Below are positions 35,493 through 45,063 of a stretch of DNA of 49,154 nt, one piece after another. Origin of the DNA: Nitrospira sp. (GTDB taxonomy: Bacteria; Nitrospirota; Nitrospiria; Nitrospirales; Nitrospiraceae); the NCBI GenBank assembly GCA_018242665.1, contig JAFEBL010000044.1, forward strand, positions 1 through 49,154, given 5' to 3'. How positions within the stretch are numbered: the first letter of the stretch is position 1; every line of letters starts with the position of its first letter. The position numbers were made by a program, and so were the translations under genes. Below the pieces are notes generated by a model. It ran no database searches and was not told where the DNA came from. It saw only the letters and a program-made list of their open reading frames with translations.

Positions 35493-36650
35493 TTATCCCA
35501 GATCGAACACTTTCGGATAGTTCGTGAGATTCCGACAGCCGTCCTTGGTGACGAGCACCATGTCTTCGATGCGCACGGCGCCCAACCCCGGATAGTAGAG
35601 TCCCGGTTCCACCGTCACGACATGCCCTTCCTGAAGCAGGGATCCGGTCCGGCTGATGCGCGGCGCTTCATGGATATCCAGGCCGACGCCGTGCCCGGTG
35701 CCGTGAAAGTATCCCTGCATACGACCGTTGACCAGGCCGGTCTTGTAACCGGCTTGTTCAAACCGATTGCAAATCCCTTGGTGGATCACCGCGCCGTCGG
35801 CGCCGTCTCGAATCTTCGTGATGGCCTCTTCCTGGGCGTCTTTCACCGTCTGGTACAGCTTCGTCAATTCCGGCGAAGGCCGTCCACGCACCACCGTGCG
35901 CGACATGTCGGCAAAGTAGCGGGAATCGGCCGAACGCGGGAACACATCGAAGATGATGCTGCGATGTGCCGGCAAGGGACCGCTGCCTTCATCGTGCGGA
36001 TCGCAAGCCTGCTCTCCGCCGGCCACAATGGTATGTTGCGCGACGCAATCACATTCCATTAGGGCGACGTTGATCAACTTCTTCACCCGCTCAGAGGTCA
36101 GCACCGCGCCGTCCAGCCAGAGTACGTTGTCGCGAATGTCGGCCCGGCGGAGACTCGCGTGCGCCGCGGCCACGGCTTTTTCGGTCGCGCGCTGCGCCGC
36201 CTCGATGTGACGGACTTCTTCGTCCGATTTCACCACTCGGCGTTCATAAAACGGCTCACGCTTCGTGCGGAGCCGATAGCCCAATTCCTGAAGTCGCTGC
36301 GCGTGGAGAAACGGGAAGGTCGGCGGCACCAGAATCTCGCGGAGCCCCGCATCCTGCAGCACAAGATGGATCACATCAATATTGCCGGGATCTTGTATGC
36401 CCAGGGACTTGGCGCGTCGCTCAAGTTCGGAATAGGACAACACGCGATCCACGGTGGCCTGATGGCGCGCCCGGTCGATCTCCAGGTCGCTCATGATCAT
36501 CAGCCGCTCGCCCTTCACTTCGAGATAAATGAAGGGGTCGGGCGCGACGAACTTCGTGGCGTAATAGAGGTTCGAATCCGTTTCGCTGGCGGCAATGAAG
36601 AGGGTCGCGCTGGGGCCGGGAGTCTGGTTCTGCTCGGTGGATTGGCTCAT
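35493..36650 (-). CDS. M24-family metallopeptidase (Xaa-Pro aminopeptidase-like)
   Basis: 385 residues. Pita-bread fold with metal-binding residues in order: Asp in IIFDVFPRSADSRYFADMSR (two Asp ligands), His in GTGHGVGLDIHE, Glu in VTVEPGLYYPG and Glu in AVRIEDMVLV. The N-terminal creatinase-like domain (about 1-150) is present. Removes N-terminal residues next to proline, or has a related activity; the precise substrate is unknown. It starts 52 bases after the AsmA-like gene. Confidence 0.87.
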   Translation of the reverse strand: MSQSTEQNQTPGPSATLFIAASETDSNLYYATKFVAPDPFIYLEVKGERLMIMSDLEIDRARHQATVDRVLSYSELERRAKSLGIQDPGNIDVIHLVLQDAGLREILVPPTFPFLHAQRLQELGYRLRTKREPFYERRVVKSDEEVRHIEAAQRATEKAVAAAHASLRRADIRDNVLWLDGAVLTSERVKKLINVALMECDCVAQHTIVAGGEQACDPHDEGSGPLPAHRSIIFDVFPRSADSRYFADMSRTVVRGRPSPELTKLYQTVKDAQEEAITKIRDGADGAVIHQGICNRFEQAGYKTGLVNGRMQGYFHGTGHGVGLDIHEAPRISRTGSLLQEGHVVTVEPGLYYPGLGAVRIEDMVLVTKDGCRNLTNYPKVFDLG

Positions 36651-36702
36651 GAGGTCGAGGCGTTCAGATATTTTTGGATGCTATCACGCGGTCCGAAGGT
36701 GG

Positions 36703-39700
36703 TCAAGGCGTGGCGGGCACACGCGCCGGCGGTTGCGGCATGTCGATCGGCGGCGGTGCGGATGGCGGCGTCTGAATTTCCAATGCCGGATCGAACAGCG
36801 GTTCTTTTTCTTCTTGCGGAGAGAGAATGTCGATCGGCAGCATGACCGTGTTCTTCAACAAATCGAAGGCAAGTTGCGCAACGCCGGTGAGTCCGGTGGT
36901 GAAGGACTTCATCGGCAGATAGGTGACGTCCGGGTCGTCGATCGATCCCTTGACTTGAAACAGCGCCGTCGCCAATCCCTTGCGATCCCCTGCCATCAGT
37001 CGCCCGAACAGTGGAATCGACTTTAAGAATTGCGAATAGGAGCCGAATGGACTCACCGCCCAGATCATGTCGAGTTGGTCGGTAGGCATGTCATAGCTGC
37101 CGGCCGCTGAAATCTTCAACACTGGGCTGTCCAGGATAATGTTCTGTGTTTTCACCAACCCGTTTTGCACCGTCATGGTGGCGCTGGCCCGGTTGTACTG
37201 CAAGCCCTCCTTTTCAAGATCGACCTTGCCCTGCAATACGGCCGGCAGATTCAGGATGGACAGAATTTTCCAGATGGCGCGTTTCTCCGTCTTGAGGATG
37301 CGCCCGTCCTGGAGCACAAGTTCAACCTTTCCATTCAGTGTGGGGAGAATGCCGTGCGGGTTCCGTCCGTGTCCGCGCAACGCTCCAGTCAGTTTCATGT
37401 CGCCGGTTACCGGTTGGTCGTTCGCGCCGAGCAGCGGCAGCAGCGCTTCAACAGGAATGCCCGTCATGCGCACAGAGGTTTCTGTTTCCGCCGGTTGATC
37501 TTTCGGCAAGTGCACCAGCATGCGACCTGCCGCATGCCCTGTGTTCGATTGCGTGACGACTCGGTCGAGATCCAAGAGTCCATCTTGAATCGTGAGCCGC
37601 CCCGAGAGCCCGCCGAAGCGGAGATGTTTGTAGAGGCCTTTTTCGATTGTGGCGGTGGCGCTGACTTGGCTGGTGGAGGCCAAGGTTTCCAGAAATTCGC
37701 GGATCGGCGAACGATGTCCTTTGGGAATCAGCAGGTCGAGATCCATCTGCGCCGATTCGATTTTGACGGCGATCACGGGTTTGGTCGTCCAGTTTTTGAG
37801 TGCGCCGGACAGACTTACGTCGCTGTCTTTAATGCGAAATGACAGTTGCTTGATATCGGCGATGTTTTTGGAAAACTTCAAGCGAAGGTAGATGTCTTCG
37901 ACCGCGCCATCCACGCCCTTTACCGTCATCAGTCCGTTGGTGAGCGCCAGCCACCCCCCCGTGCGCCAGTTCTTCCATTCGGCATCCGATCCCTTCACGT
38001 CCATGGAGACCTCGAGATTGCCGGCCTCGAATCCGCTTCGATACACCCATTCCGGCAGGTTGGACACTGAGACGGTGCCCGTGGCCAACGAGGCGTCGAT
38101 GGAAAACTGGTCGCCCAGGATGATGCGTCCCTTCAACGGGAGTCGTAACGGCGGGACAACCAGTTCGAGGCGTGAGATCACCAGGCCGATGCCTTTGGCG
38201 ACATCGGCATCGAGCTCCAGGGCCGCCGGCGAGCCGTAAGGTTTTTCGCCCAGCGTCGGGAGCACGAGTTTCGCCTCGTTCAGGCCGATTTCTCCTCGTA
38301 GATGCGGTGTCCCGGAGGGGCCGGACAACTGCATTCTGGCGGTGACGGTGCCGTATAGGAGATCGTCGGGAAAGGTGCCGGCCGAGAGCATCTGACGCAG
38401 CTGCGTGGCGCTGCCCTTCGCGCGAATGACAAAATCTTGAAAGACGCTGGGGGTGCCGCCGCCGATCATGCCATTGAATTGGAGTTGGGCTTCCCCTACG
38501 TTGGCCGTGACCTGATCGAATTGCACGCCGCCGGTTTGCGAGAAGATGATCCGCCCGTGCATGGCTGTCAGCCGTTGCGGCAGCGAAGGATTCACGAGGC
38601 TCACCTGCTCCGCCAGCACCTCCCCGCCCGCGAAGGTGATGCCCTCCGGTTTGTCCAGTGGGCCGACGAGGCGGAACGTGGGGTGGGTTTGCCCTTCGAT
38701 CTCACGCGATTGCGCAAGCAGCGACGTGAGCTTGTCCGCGCGAATGGTCTTGGTGAGAAATTTCACCAGATCAACCGCCGTCATGTCGCCGCCGATGTCC
38801 AGTTCCATCCAGGGCCCGTCTTCCAGGAACGAGACCACAGCCTTGCCGTCGGTGATCTTGAGGTTGCCGTAGGCGCCGCTGAGTTTGCCGACGCGGATGC
38901 GTCCCGGTTCCACCGACACGTTGGCTGAGAGATCCTGGGTCGGCACCAGGTCGTTTCCAATCAGGGCCATGCCCTTCTCGATACGGAAATCTCCGGTGAG
39001 GGACAACTGTGGGCTGGGTGCCGTGGCGCCGGTCAAGGTGGCAGAGAGGATTTCCACAGTGCCGCCCAGTTGCCGCCGTTCGACCAGCGCTGGAAGTTGT
39101 GAGTGGATCCATTGCGCCGGAATGCGCGCGAAGAGCTGGCGAAGGTCGATCGAAGGCGAGGCGAAGGTGATGGAAAATGTAGGTTGCGCGGTCAGCAGCC
39201 CGGCCATGTTGGCCTTGCCGGTGACGGCCAGCTCGTCGACATTGGCGGCGATTTCGGTGAGCACCACATCGTACCCGGCGACGCCCGGCGCCACACGAAT
39301 GCGGCTGTGCAGGCTTGCGCCGCCTTGCAATTGTGGCGGGACCGGCCGGGGACCGAAAAAGTCTGCGGCCTCGCGCAATCGCAGATTCGTCGTATCGATC
39401 TCGCCCTCGAATTGAAATGCCGGATGGACCGAATAGGGCTCTTCGGCCGCCATGGTCGACGACGATTCGCTGAGGCTGATCGTTCCGGTGAGAGAAAACG
39501 ACGACGGCGAGCCGGCGGCCGGAAGCGCGGCGGATACATGCAGGTCCCCCTGGGCCTTGCCCGGGTAGACCTTGAGCGCCAGTTCAACCGATTCCAGCGT
39601 GGTGGTGCGGACGCCGTCGGGTCGGGCTTCGTCGGTGACGGTGATATGCCCATTCTGGATGGTGGCCTCGCGGATTTGCAGCAGGCGGCTGAACATTTGG

Positions 39701-40122
39701 TAGGCCGATTCGTCTTTCGCCGCCGACGGCAACCCGGCCAACACGTTCCAATGGCCGGACCGATTGCGAATCAGGGTCACAGTCGGTTCATTGAGGAAGA
39801 TGCGTTTGGCGACTACCTGTTTCTTCAGCAGCGGCAGGAGGCGTAAGACGATATCGATTTCTTTGGCGGAAAACACGACGTGGGTCGGATCATCGTGGCC
39901 GTAAATCCCGACGTTGGTGAGTTCCAGGCGAATGCTGGGCAGCACCACGAGTTTGATACGATCGACTTCGATCTTTCGACGAAGGCTAGTTTCGAGCTGC
40001 TGAAGGAAGAAATTCTTGAGGAGATCGACGCCGAACAGCTCCCGCGAATACAGAAGAAGGAGCACACCCGCCACGATCAAGCCGAGCAGCGAGAAGACCA
40101 CCGTGCGGGGACGAACCCTCAC
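36703..40122 (-). CDS. AsmA-like/YhdP-type giant envelope protein
   Basis: 1139 residues from a GTG at 40122, selected because GAGGAGG lies just before it and the N-terminal membrane anchor (VVFSLLGLIVAGVLLLLYSR) starts soon after; the frame also extends 20 codons upstream. The rest is predicted beta-rich, of the AsmA/YhdP/TamB repeating-beta-groove type that spans the periplasm and moves phospholipids to the outer membrane. An AsmA-like N-terminal part (IFLNEPTVTLIRNRSGHWNV) and an AsmA2-like C-terminal part (LPAVLQGKVDLEKEGLQYNR) are recognisable. The last 40 residues are proline-rich (PPSAPPPIDMPQPP). Confidence 0.82.
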   Translation of the reverse strand: MRVRPRTVVFSLLGLIVAGVLLLLYSRELFGVDLLKNFFLQQLETSLRRKIEVDRIKLVVLPSIRLELTNVGIYGHDDPTHVVFSAKEIDIVLRLLPLLKKQVVAKRIFLNEPTVTLIRNRSGHWNVLAGLPSAAKDESAYQMFSRLLQIREATIQNGHITVTDEARPDGVRTTTLESVELALKVYPGKAQGDLHVSAALPAAGSPSSFSLTGTISLSESSSTMAAEEPYSVHPAFQFEGEIDTTNLRLREAADFFGPRPVPPQLQGGASLHSRIRVAPGVAGYDVVLTEIAANVDELAVTGKANMAGLLTAQPTFSITFASPSIDLRQLFARIPAQWIHSQLPALVERRQLGGTVEILSATLTGATAPSPQLSLTGDFRIEKGMALIGNDLVPTQDLSANVSVEPGRIRVGKLSGAYGNLKITDGKAVVSFLEDGPWMELDIGGDMTAVDLVKFLTKTIRADKLTSLLAQSREIEGQTHPTFRLVGPLDKPEGITFAGGEVLAEQVSLVNPSLPQRLTAMHGRIIFSQTGGVQFDQVTANVGEAQLQFNGMIGGGTPSVFQDFVIRAKGSATQLRQMLSAGTFPDDLLYGTVTARMQLSGPSGTPHLRGEIGLNEAKLVLPTLGEKPYGSPAALELDADVAKGIGLVISRLELVVPPLRLPLKGRIILGDQFSIDASLATGTVSVSNLPEWVYRSGFEAGNLEVSMDVKGSDAEWKNWRTGGWLALTNGLMTVKGVDGAVEDIYLRLKFSKNIADIKQLSFRIKDSDVSLSGALKNWTTKPVIAVKIESAQMDLDLLIPKGHRSPIREFLETLASTSQVSATATIEKGLYKHLRFGGLSGRLTIQDGLLDLDRVVTQSNTGHAAGRMLVHLPKDQPAETETSVRMTGIPVEALLPLLGANDQPVTGDMKLTGALRGHGRNPHGILPTLNGKVELVLQDGRILKTEKRAIWKILSILNLPAVLQGKVDLEKEGLQYNRASATMTVQNGLVKTQNIILDSPVLKISAAGSYDMPTDQLDMIWAVSPFGSYSQFLKSIPLFGRLMAGDRKGLATALFQVKGSIDDPDVTYLPMKSFTTGLTGVAQLAFDLLKNTVMLPIDILSPQEEKEPLFDPALEIQTPPSAPPPIDMPQPPARVPATP

Positions 40123-40202
40123 TGACCCTCCTCTAAGTAGAGCAAGAACGCAGTGTACTGGATGCGTACGCGGGAAATCCATACACGGGCGTGCTTCAGA
40201 GA

Positions 40203-40258
40203 CGTAAAACGTGAAAGGTGAAACGTGAAATGTAGCTGTGCCTTCCTTTCACATTTCA
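40203..40258. repeat. Heptamer-like CGTGAAA repeats and hairpin
   Basis: About four imperfect units of CGTGAAA (ACGTAAA, ACGTGAAA, GGTGAAA, CGTGAAA). Their reverse complement follows 20 bases later (CCTTTCAC and ACATTTCA), so GTGAAAGG/CCTTTCAC and TGAAATGT/ACATTTCA can pair into a long imperfect hairpin. It lies between divergent genes. The same style of sequence occurs near 35400. Confidence 0.5.
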
Positions 40259-40276
40259 GTCGTCCGTGTACGGGGC

Positions 40277-40282
40277 TATAAT
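40277..40282 (+). promoter_or_regulatory. Consensus -10 box before the MFS gene
   Basis: A perfect TATAAT stands 40 bases before the GTG start. No good -35 hexamer lies 16-18 bases upstream, so it may need an activator. It also decides the start: the in-frame GTG at 40266 and ATG at 40281 fall at or before the predicted transcription start. Confidence 0.45.
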
Positions 40283-40322
40283 GCGCCGGCCGTCGAACGG
40301 CGGGACACTGGGGGAATCACGA

Positions 40323-41567
40323 GTGGAGTTCGACACATCAGCGGCACGACCGCGTTGGGGCATTCTCGCCTTGCTCTTCGCGATCAGCGCGGTGACGTAC
40401 ATGGACCGGGTCAACATTTCCGTCACGGCCCGGCAGATGATGCCCGCCTACGGCATCACCGATCAGGACATGGGCTACGTCTTCTCGGCGTTCGTCTTCG
40501 GCTACGCGCTCTGCCAGATTCCCGGCGGACGTCTGGGTGATCGTTGGGGCGCACGCATCGTGTTAGCCTGCGCCCTGGTCTGGTGGTCGCTCTGTACGGT
40601 GTTGACCGCCGTGGTCGCGACGTTGCCGCTTGCGACGATGGTCGGCACCGTGGGAGCGCTGGTCATCGTGCGGTTTTTACTCGGTGTGGGCGAATCGGTG
40701 GCCCTGCCGAATTTCAATCGCGCGGTGGCCGACTGGATGCCGCCGGGACAGCGCGGGCTCGGGATCGGCATTGCCATCGGCGGCATCGGCATCGGCGCCG
40801 CCGTTACGCCTCCCCTCGCCTCCTGGGTGATGGTGAACTATCACTGGCAGTCGGTGTTTTACCTCTCGGCCTTGATCGGTCTGGTGGTGGCCTTGTTGTG
40901 GGTGCTCTGCTCGCGGGATCGGCGGAGCGGCGGGGTGGCGAAGTCGAAAAACATTCCAACGTCGGTCCCTTGGCGGACAATCTTCCGCTCCCGGTCGCTC
41001 TGGTGGCTCGTCGCGAGTTATACCTGCCTTGGCTACGTCGCCTACATCTATATGAGCTGGTTTTATCTCTACCTGGTGAATGTGCGCGGGATCGATCTCT
41101 TGCGCGGCGGCTGGCTGGCGGCGGGACCGTTCCTCGCCATCCTGCTGTTCTGTCCGCTCGGGGGCTTGATCACGGACAAGCTGGTGCCGACGCTCGGATT
41201 GCGCAAGGCCCGGCTCTCCATCGGTATGCTTGGCATGATGTTGGCCGGCGGACTGATCGCAGTTGGTGCGTGGGTGGAGTCCCAGACTCTAGCAATCGTG
41301 TGTCTCTCGCTTGGGGCCGGCTGGCTCTACTTTACCGTGGGGGCCTACTGGAGTGTGACGACGGATCTGTCAAAGACCCACGCGGGGACGTTGTCTGGGG
41401 TCATGAATACAGGGGCCAACGTAGGCGGCGTGATTTCGCCGAGCCTCACCCCCTGGCTCGCCGATCACTGGGGCTGGACGGCATCATTGGTAGTCGCCGC
41501 AGTGATTGCACTCTGCGGCGGGCTCATGTGGATCAAGGTGGATCCGACGGAGGGGCTGAGGGAGTGA
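40323..41567 (+). CDS. MFS transporter (anion/organic acid symporter-like)
   Basis: 414 residues from the GTG at 40323 (GGGGGA seven bases upstream, after the -10 box). Twelve membrane segments are expected. The ACS-type start ILALLFAISAVTYMDRVNIS, the loop 2-3 motif GRLGDRWGAR and the loop 8-9-like GGLITDKLVPTLG are visible. Segment 5 has a glycine run (GIGIAIGGIGIGAAVTP). Members carry organic anions such as glucarate, phthalate or tartrate. The substrate is not evident from context. Confidence 0.87.
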   Translation: MEFDTSAARPRWGILALLFAISAVTYMDRVNISVTARQMMPAYGITDQDMGYVFSAFVFGYALCQIPGGRLGDRWGARIVLACALVWWSLCTVLTAVVATLPLATMVGTVGALVIVRFLLGVGESVALPNFNRAVADWMPPGQRGLGIGIAIGGIGIGAAVTPPLASWVMVNYHWQSVFYLSALIGLVVALLWVLCSRDRRSGGVAKSKNIPTSVPWRTIFRSRSLWWLVASYTCLGYVAYIYMSWFYLYLVNVRGIDLLRGGWLAAGPFLAILLFCPLGGLITDKLVPTLGLRKARLSIGMLGMMLAGGLIAVGAWVESQTLAIVCLSLGAGWLYFTVGAYWSVTTDLSKTHAGTLSGVMNTGANVGGVISPSLTPWLADHWGWTASLVVAAVIALCGGLMWIKVDPTEGLRE

Positions 41568-41594
41568 GATCCCCTCAATGCTACCCCTCATCTG

Positions 41595-42713
41595 CTATCT
41601 CGCTTCCCCGTTTTCCTTGAGGAATACATCTCGATAGCGACTCGGCTGACTGCGCCAATACTGTTTCGGCGCCTTCACCTGACCGCCCAGATGAGCTGCC
41701 GCATGCCAAGGCCAGCGAGGATCGTAAAGGATGGCTCGCGCAAGGGCGATCATGTCCGCATCGCCTCTGCTGACGATCGCTTCGGCTTGGTCGAAGTCCG
41801 TGATCAGCCCCACGGCAATCACCGGCATCGAAACCGCCTGCTTAACCGCATGGGCGAGCGGAACCTGGTAGCCAGGGCCGACAGGAATCTGCTGGCGCGG
41901 ATCGAGCCCGCCGCTACTGATATGAATCGCCGCGCACCCGCGTGCCTCTAGGGCCTTGGCGAACACAATGGTCTGCTCAATGTCCCAGCCGCCTTCGACC
42001 CAGTCGGTACCGGACACACGAACTGTGACAGGCCGATCAGACCGGAATGCGGCACGCACGGCATCAAACACTTCGAGCGGAAATCGCATGCGATGTTCGA
42101 GGCGACCACCGTACTCGTCTTCCCGGCGGTTCGAAAGCGGCGACAGGAACTCGTGGAGCAGATATCCATGGGCGACATGAATCTGCACTCCGTCGAGGCC
42201 AAGCCGCGCAGCGCGCCTGGCTGAAGCGGCGAACGATTCGCGGATGCGTTCCATAGCGGAGGGATCCAATGCTCTCGGCGGATGCTCGCCGCTTGCAAAC
42301 GGGATTGGCGACGGGGCGACTGTCTGCCATCCATGCTTGTGGTCGGGATGAAATTGTTCTCCTCCCTCCCATGGAACATCGGTCGACGCTTTTCGGCCTG
42401 CATGGGCCAGTTGGATGACGAGAGGAATATCCGACCAACGGCGGATGCTCTCGATCGTGCGTGCTATGGCAGCTTCAGTGGCATCGTTCCATAGCCCTGT
42501 ATCGGCATAGGTGATGCGTCCTTCGGGCTCAACGGCGGTAGCTTCGATCGTGAGCGCCGCTGCTCCGGAGAGGGCGAGGTGGCCCAGGTGAATCAGATGC
42601 CAATCGGTCATGTGCCCGTCGACCGCCGAATATTGGCACATTGGCGCAATGACGATCCGGTTACTCAGCGTGAGCCCGCCGAATTGTATTGGTTCAAAAA
42701 GCTTTGGGGTCAT
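41595..42713 (-). CDS. NADH:flavin oxidoreductase, old yellow enzyme family (YqjM-like)
   Basis: 372 residues. FMN-binding TIM barrel that reduces activated alkenes with NAD(P)H. The start MTPKLFEPIQFGGLTLSNR, the motif IVIAPMCQYSA (Cys that tunes the flavin in the YqjM/XenA class), HLGHLALSGAAALTIEAT, and the catalytic-loop region HVAHGYLLHEFLSPLSN followed by DEYGG are all present. The ATG has GGAG upstream. It is convergent with the MFS gene. Physiological substrate unknown. Confidence 0.92.
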   Translation of the reverse strand: MTPKLFEPIQFGGLTLSNRIVIAPMCQYSAVDGHMTDWHLIHLGHLALSGAAALTIEATAVEPEGRITYADTGLWNDATEAAIARTIESIRRWSDIPLVIQLAHAGRKASTDVPWEGGEQFHPDHKHGWQTVAPSPIPFASGEHPPRALDPSAMERIRESFAASARRAARLGLDGVQIHVAHGYLLHEFLSPLSNRREDEYGGRLEHRMRFPLEVFDAVRAAFRSDRPVTVRVSGTDWVEGGWDIEQTIVFAKALEARGCAAIHISSGGLDPRQQIPVGPGYQVPLAHAVKQAVSMPVIAVGLITDFDQAEAIVSRGDADMIALARAILYDPRWPWHAAAHLGGQVKAPKQYWRSQPSRYRDVFLKENGEAR

Positions 42714-42780
42714 TCCTGCTCCATCCTCTGTAGGTAGCTATATCCTAGGAGGTATCTGCTTCGGACTGCGTCGTCACCAC

Positions 42781-44310
42781 TCACGCCCGGTTGACTTCAG
42801 CCGGTTGCGGCACGCCTGAACTATCGAGCTGGTAGGCGTAGGCTTCTTTCATCTGCACATTGCCGCTGTCGGTGTAGATGAAGAGGCGATGGCCGTCGGT
42901 CCTAGTTTTGACAAGGCCATAGGCGGTGCGGCTGAAGCCGAAGAACGGCCCGCGTTTTTTTGCGGCTTTGTCGTCTTGCAGGAGGCTGGGTCCTTCGGTT
43001 TGGAAAAAGGCCACCAACTCAGTGACGAAGATGAGCGGCTCCGGCACGCGCGACCATTTGCCGAGGGCGCCCATGAGCGTGGCACGCGGATGGATGTACT
43101 CTTTGCGCGCGCTTTCGTCGCCGCTCGACACCACGCTGACGATGGGCGACACCGATTGAATGAACGCGCCCGAGAAATCCGCCGAGCCGTGATGCGGCAC
43201 CTTGAAGACTTCGGATCGCAAGTTGAGCGTGCCCTTGTTGTGTTCGCGGGCGAGGAAGCGGCTGGCTTCGTCGTTCAAGTCGCCAGAAAACAAAAAGCTG
43301 AACCCGCCGTAGCTTAACCGCAGCACAATGGAATGACCGTTGATGGTATGGGCGGCGGAATGGCCGGTGAAGCCCTCGTCGTTGTCGTTGAGCGAATCAT
43401 GCCCGATGCGTGGGCCTTTCGGCGGTTCACCGAGGAAGCGCAACGCCGGTCTTCCGTCCACATCACGCGTGATCGGTCCGAATACGTCGATGCGCATGTC
43501 GTCTCGATTGAAAAACTGAAAGGCCTGGCTGTCGCCGAGTTGCAGGCGTCGGAAACTGACGGGGCTGCGGCCATTGTAGGTGGCGAGGGTCTGTTTCCAT
43601 TCCTTGAACGGCTCGTTCATTTCCTTGTCGTCCACGTCGAGCAGATTCTCTTCGAGCCCTGTGAGATACAGTTGCCCGTCTACGGTCTTGGTTGGACCGA
43701 GAAGTTTGGTGTCCGGCACGGCTTTGTTGTTGATGCTGGTCGGGCGTTTGACGAGGCCGTTATGGTAGACGCGCTGCGGCTGCATGAAGAGCTGCTTGCG
43801 TTTGACCTTGTTGGTTTCGGATTTGAGGATTTCGCTGAGGCCGGCAAAATGGTCGGCGTCGCCGTGGGTGACGACGATACAATCGATCGTCTTTGGTTGC
43901 TGGAGGCTGGTATTGCGGAAGCGCCCGGCGAGGTAGCGCGCGAACATCTGGTTGTCGCCGCCGTCGATGAGGATGACTTTCCCGTCCGGCGATTCGATCA
44001 CCATGCCGTCGCCCTGCTGGACATCGACGAAGTTGACCTTCAAGACTTTGTTGTCCGCGGCGGGGCGAACCAGATCGGCTATTTTGATGCCGGAGGACTT
44101 GGTCGGTTCGATGTAGCCTGAGATGGATTCGGGGAGAATGCTGCCGTCGGGTTTTTCGCGAAAGACCGTGATGCTGACTTCGATGTACGTAGCGGCTTGC
44201 TTCACGACGGTGATTTCATCGCCCCAGGCGATCGTGCGGATGTACCCCTTTCGGCCCCGCTCTTCCCACACATCGGCCAGATCGACGTTGAGTACGGCTG
44301 TATCAGGCAT
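42781..44310 (-). CDS. Metallo-beta-lactamase fold hydrolase, ComEC-like, with N-terminal SH3-like domain
   Basis: 509 residues from the ATG at 44310, chosen for AGGGAG three bases upstream; the longer frame back to 44421 runs through a repeat remnant. Residues 1-75 (LADVWEERGRKGYIRTIAWG, EISVTVF-like) look like a small beta-barrel SH3 domain. The catalytic part has the zinc motif H149-x-D151-x-D153-H154 in VVTHGDADHFAG, then FLFSGDLNDEA and FKVPHHGSADF, as in the extracytoplasmic nuclease-like domain of ComEC/Rec2. No membrane region, so it is a soluble enzyme; the substrate (nucleic acid or nucleotide?) is not known. Confidence 0.8.
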   Translation of the reverse strand: MPDTAVLNVDLADVWEERGRKGYIRTIAWGDEITVVKQAATYIEVSITVFREKPDGSILPESISGYIEPTKSSGIKIADLVRPAADNKVLKVNFVDVQQGDGMVIESPDGKVILIDGGDNQMFARYLAGRFRNTSLQQPKTIDCIVVTHGDADHFAGLSEILKSETNKVKRKQLFMQPQRVYHNGLVKRPTSINNKAVPDTKLLGPTKTVDGQLYLTGLEENLLDVDDKEMNEPFKEWKQTLATYNGRSPVSFRRLQLGDSQAFQFFNRDDMRIDVFGPITRDVDGRPALRFLGEPPKGPRIGHDSLNDNDEGFTGHSAAHTINGHSIVLRLSYGGFSFLFSGDLNDEASRFLAREHNKGTLNLRSEVFKVPHHGSADFSGAFIQSVSPIVSVVSSGDESARKEYIHPRATLMGALGKWSRVPEPLIFVTELVAFFQTEGPSLLQDDKAAKKRGPFFGFSRTAYGLVKTRTDGHRLFIYTDSGNVQMKEAYAYQLDSSGVPQPAEVNRA

Positions 44311-44345
44311 CTGCTCCCTCCCTTGCAGGCTGTGGAGAATGACCG

Positions 44346-44416
44346 CCGGTGGCGTTCTCGGTCGTTCGTCTCCCTGCGACGTACCGCCAGGGCACGCGTC
44401 AGTCGCCGGCGGCCTG
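44346..44416. repeat. Decayed copy (D) of the palindromic repeat family
   Basis: Contains a 34-base stretch (44351-44384) that matches the left part of the element at 46824-46857 with one mismatch, followed by TCAGTCGCCG and GCGGCCT, which match that element's right part. The centre is missing. It lies in the spacer upstream of the hydrolase gene. Confidence 0.55.
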
Positions 44417-44473
44417 ATCAATTCGGCGACAGAATACGCCGTTCATCGAGAGAAATCACGCAGTCTGCCCCCC

Positions 44474-44503
44474 TTGCCGATGGAATCGCCGGCCTGCTAC
44501 ATT
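44474..44503 (+). promoter_or_regulatory. Possible promoter of the cyclophilin gene
   Basis: TTGCCG (44474-44479, four of six) and TACATT (44498-44503, four of six) with 18 bases between. The predicted start would fall at or near the ATG at 44510, implying a leaderless mRNA. Tentative. Confidence 0.3.
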
Positions 44504-44509
44504 TGCGCC

Positions 44510-45031
44510 ATGACGATGCAATTTCAGAAAAAAGATCCGCGTGCCACCATCAGCACCCCCTTCGGCGACATCCGGATTCGGTTTTATCCGGATGACGCCC
44601 CGCGCCACGTCGAGAACTTCATCAACCTGGCGAAGATGGGCTTTTACGACGACACCACGTTTCATCGTGTGGTGCCGGGCTTCATCATTCAAGGCGGCGA
44701 CCCGTTGAGCAAAACGCCCGACCGATTGCTGCACGGCACGGGCGGTCCCGGCTATTTTCTCAATCCTGAACCCAACGATCGGCCACATAAGCGCGGCGCG
44801 ATCTCGATGGCGAAGATGCCCAGGGACGGCAACAGCACGCGCGATTTCAACGATAACGGCTCTCAGTTTTTCATCTCCCTACAGGACAACGGCGGCCTCG
44901 ACCGGCGCTATTCGATTTTCGGCGAAATCATCCGAGGCATCGAAGTCATCGACATGATCGCGAAGATGCCGCGTGACGAGCGCGACAACCCGTTGGAGCC
45001 GATTCGCATGAAAGTCACGGTGAAGGAATAG
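44510..45031 (+). CDS. Peptidyl-prolyl cis-trans isomerase, cyclophilin type
   Basis: 173 residues from the ATG at 44510 (a second ATG is two codons on). The cytoplasmic cyclophilin pattern is clear: TPFGDIRIRFYPDDAPRHVE, NFINLAKMGFYDDTTFHRVV with the catalytic Arg in FHR, PGFIIQGGDP, GSQFFISL, and FGEIIRGIEVID. No signal peptide, so a PpiB-type cytosolic foldase. A loop of about 20 residues (MPRDGNSTRDFND) near 100-115 is longer than in the E. coli enzyme. Confidence 0.92.
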   Translation: MTMQFQKKDPRATISTPFGDIRIRFYPDDAPRHVENFINLAKMGFYDDTTFHRVVPGFIIQGGDPLSKTPDRLLHGTGGPGYFLNPEPNDRPHKRGAISMAKMPRDGNSTRDFNDNGSQFFISLQDNGGLDRRYSIFGEIIRGIEVIDMIAKMPRDERDNPLEPIRMKVTVKE

Positions 45032-45063
45032 GCGATGGCACCGCTTCACCCCAGTGACGCCTG

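Noticed and set aside
44123..44509. N-terminal extension of the cyclophilin frame
   Set aside because: It is antisense to the hydrolase gene and passes through a repeat remnant; cyclophilin homology begins only after 44510.
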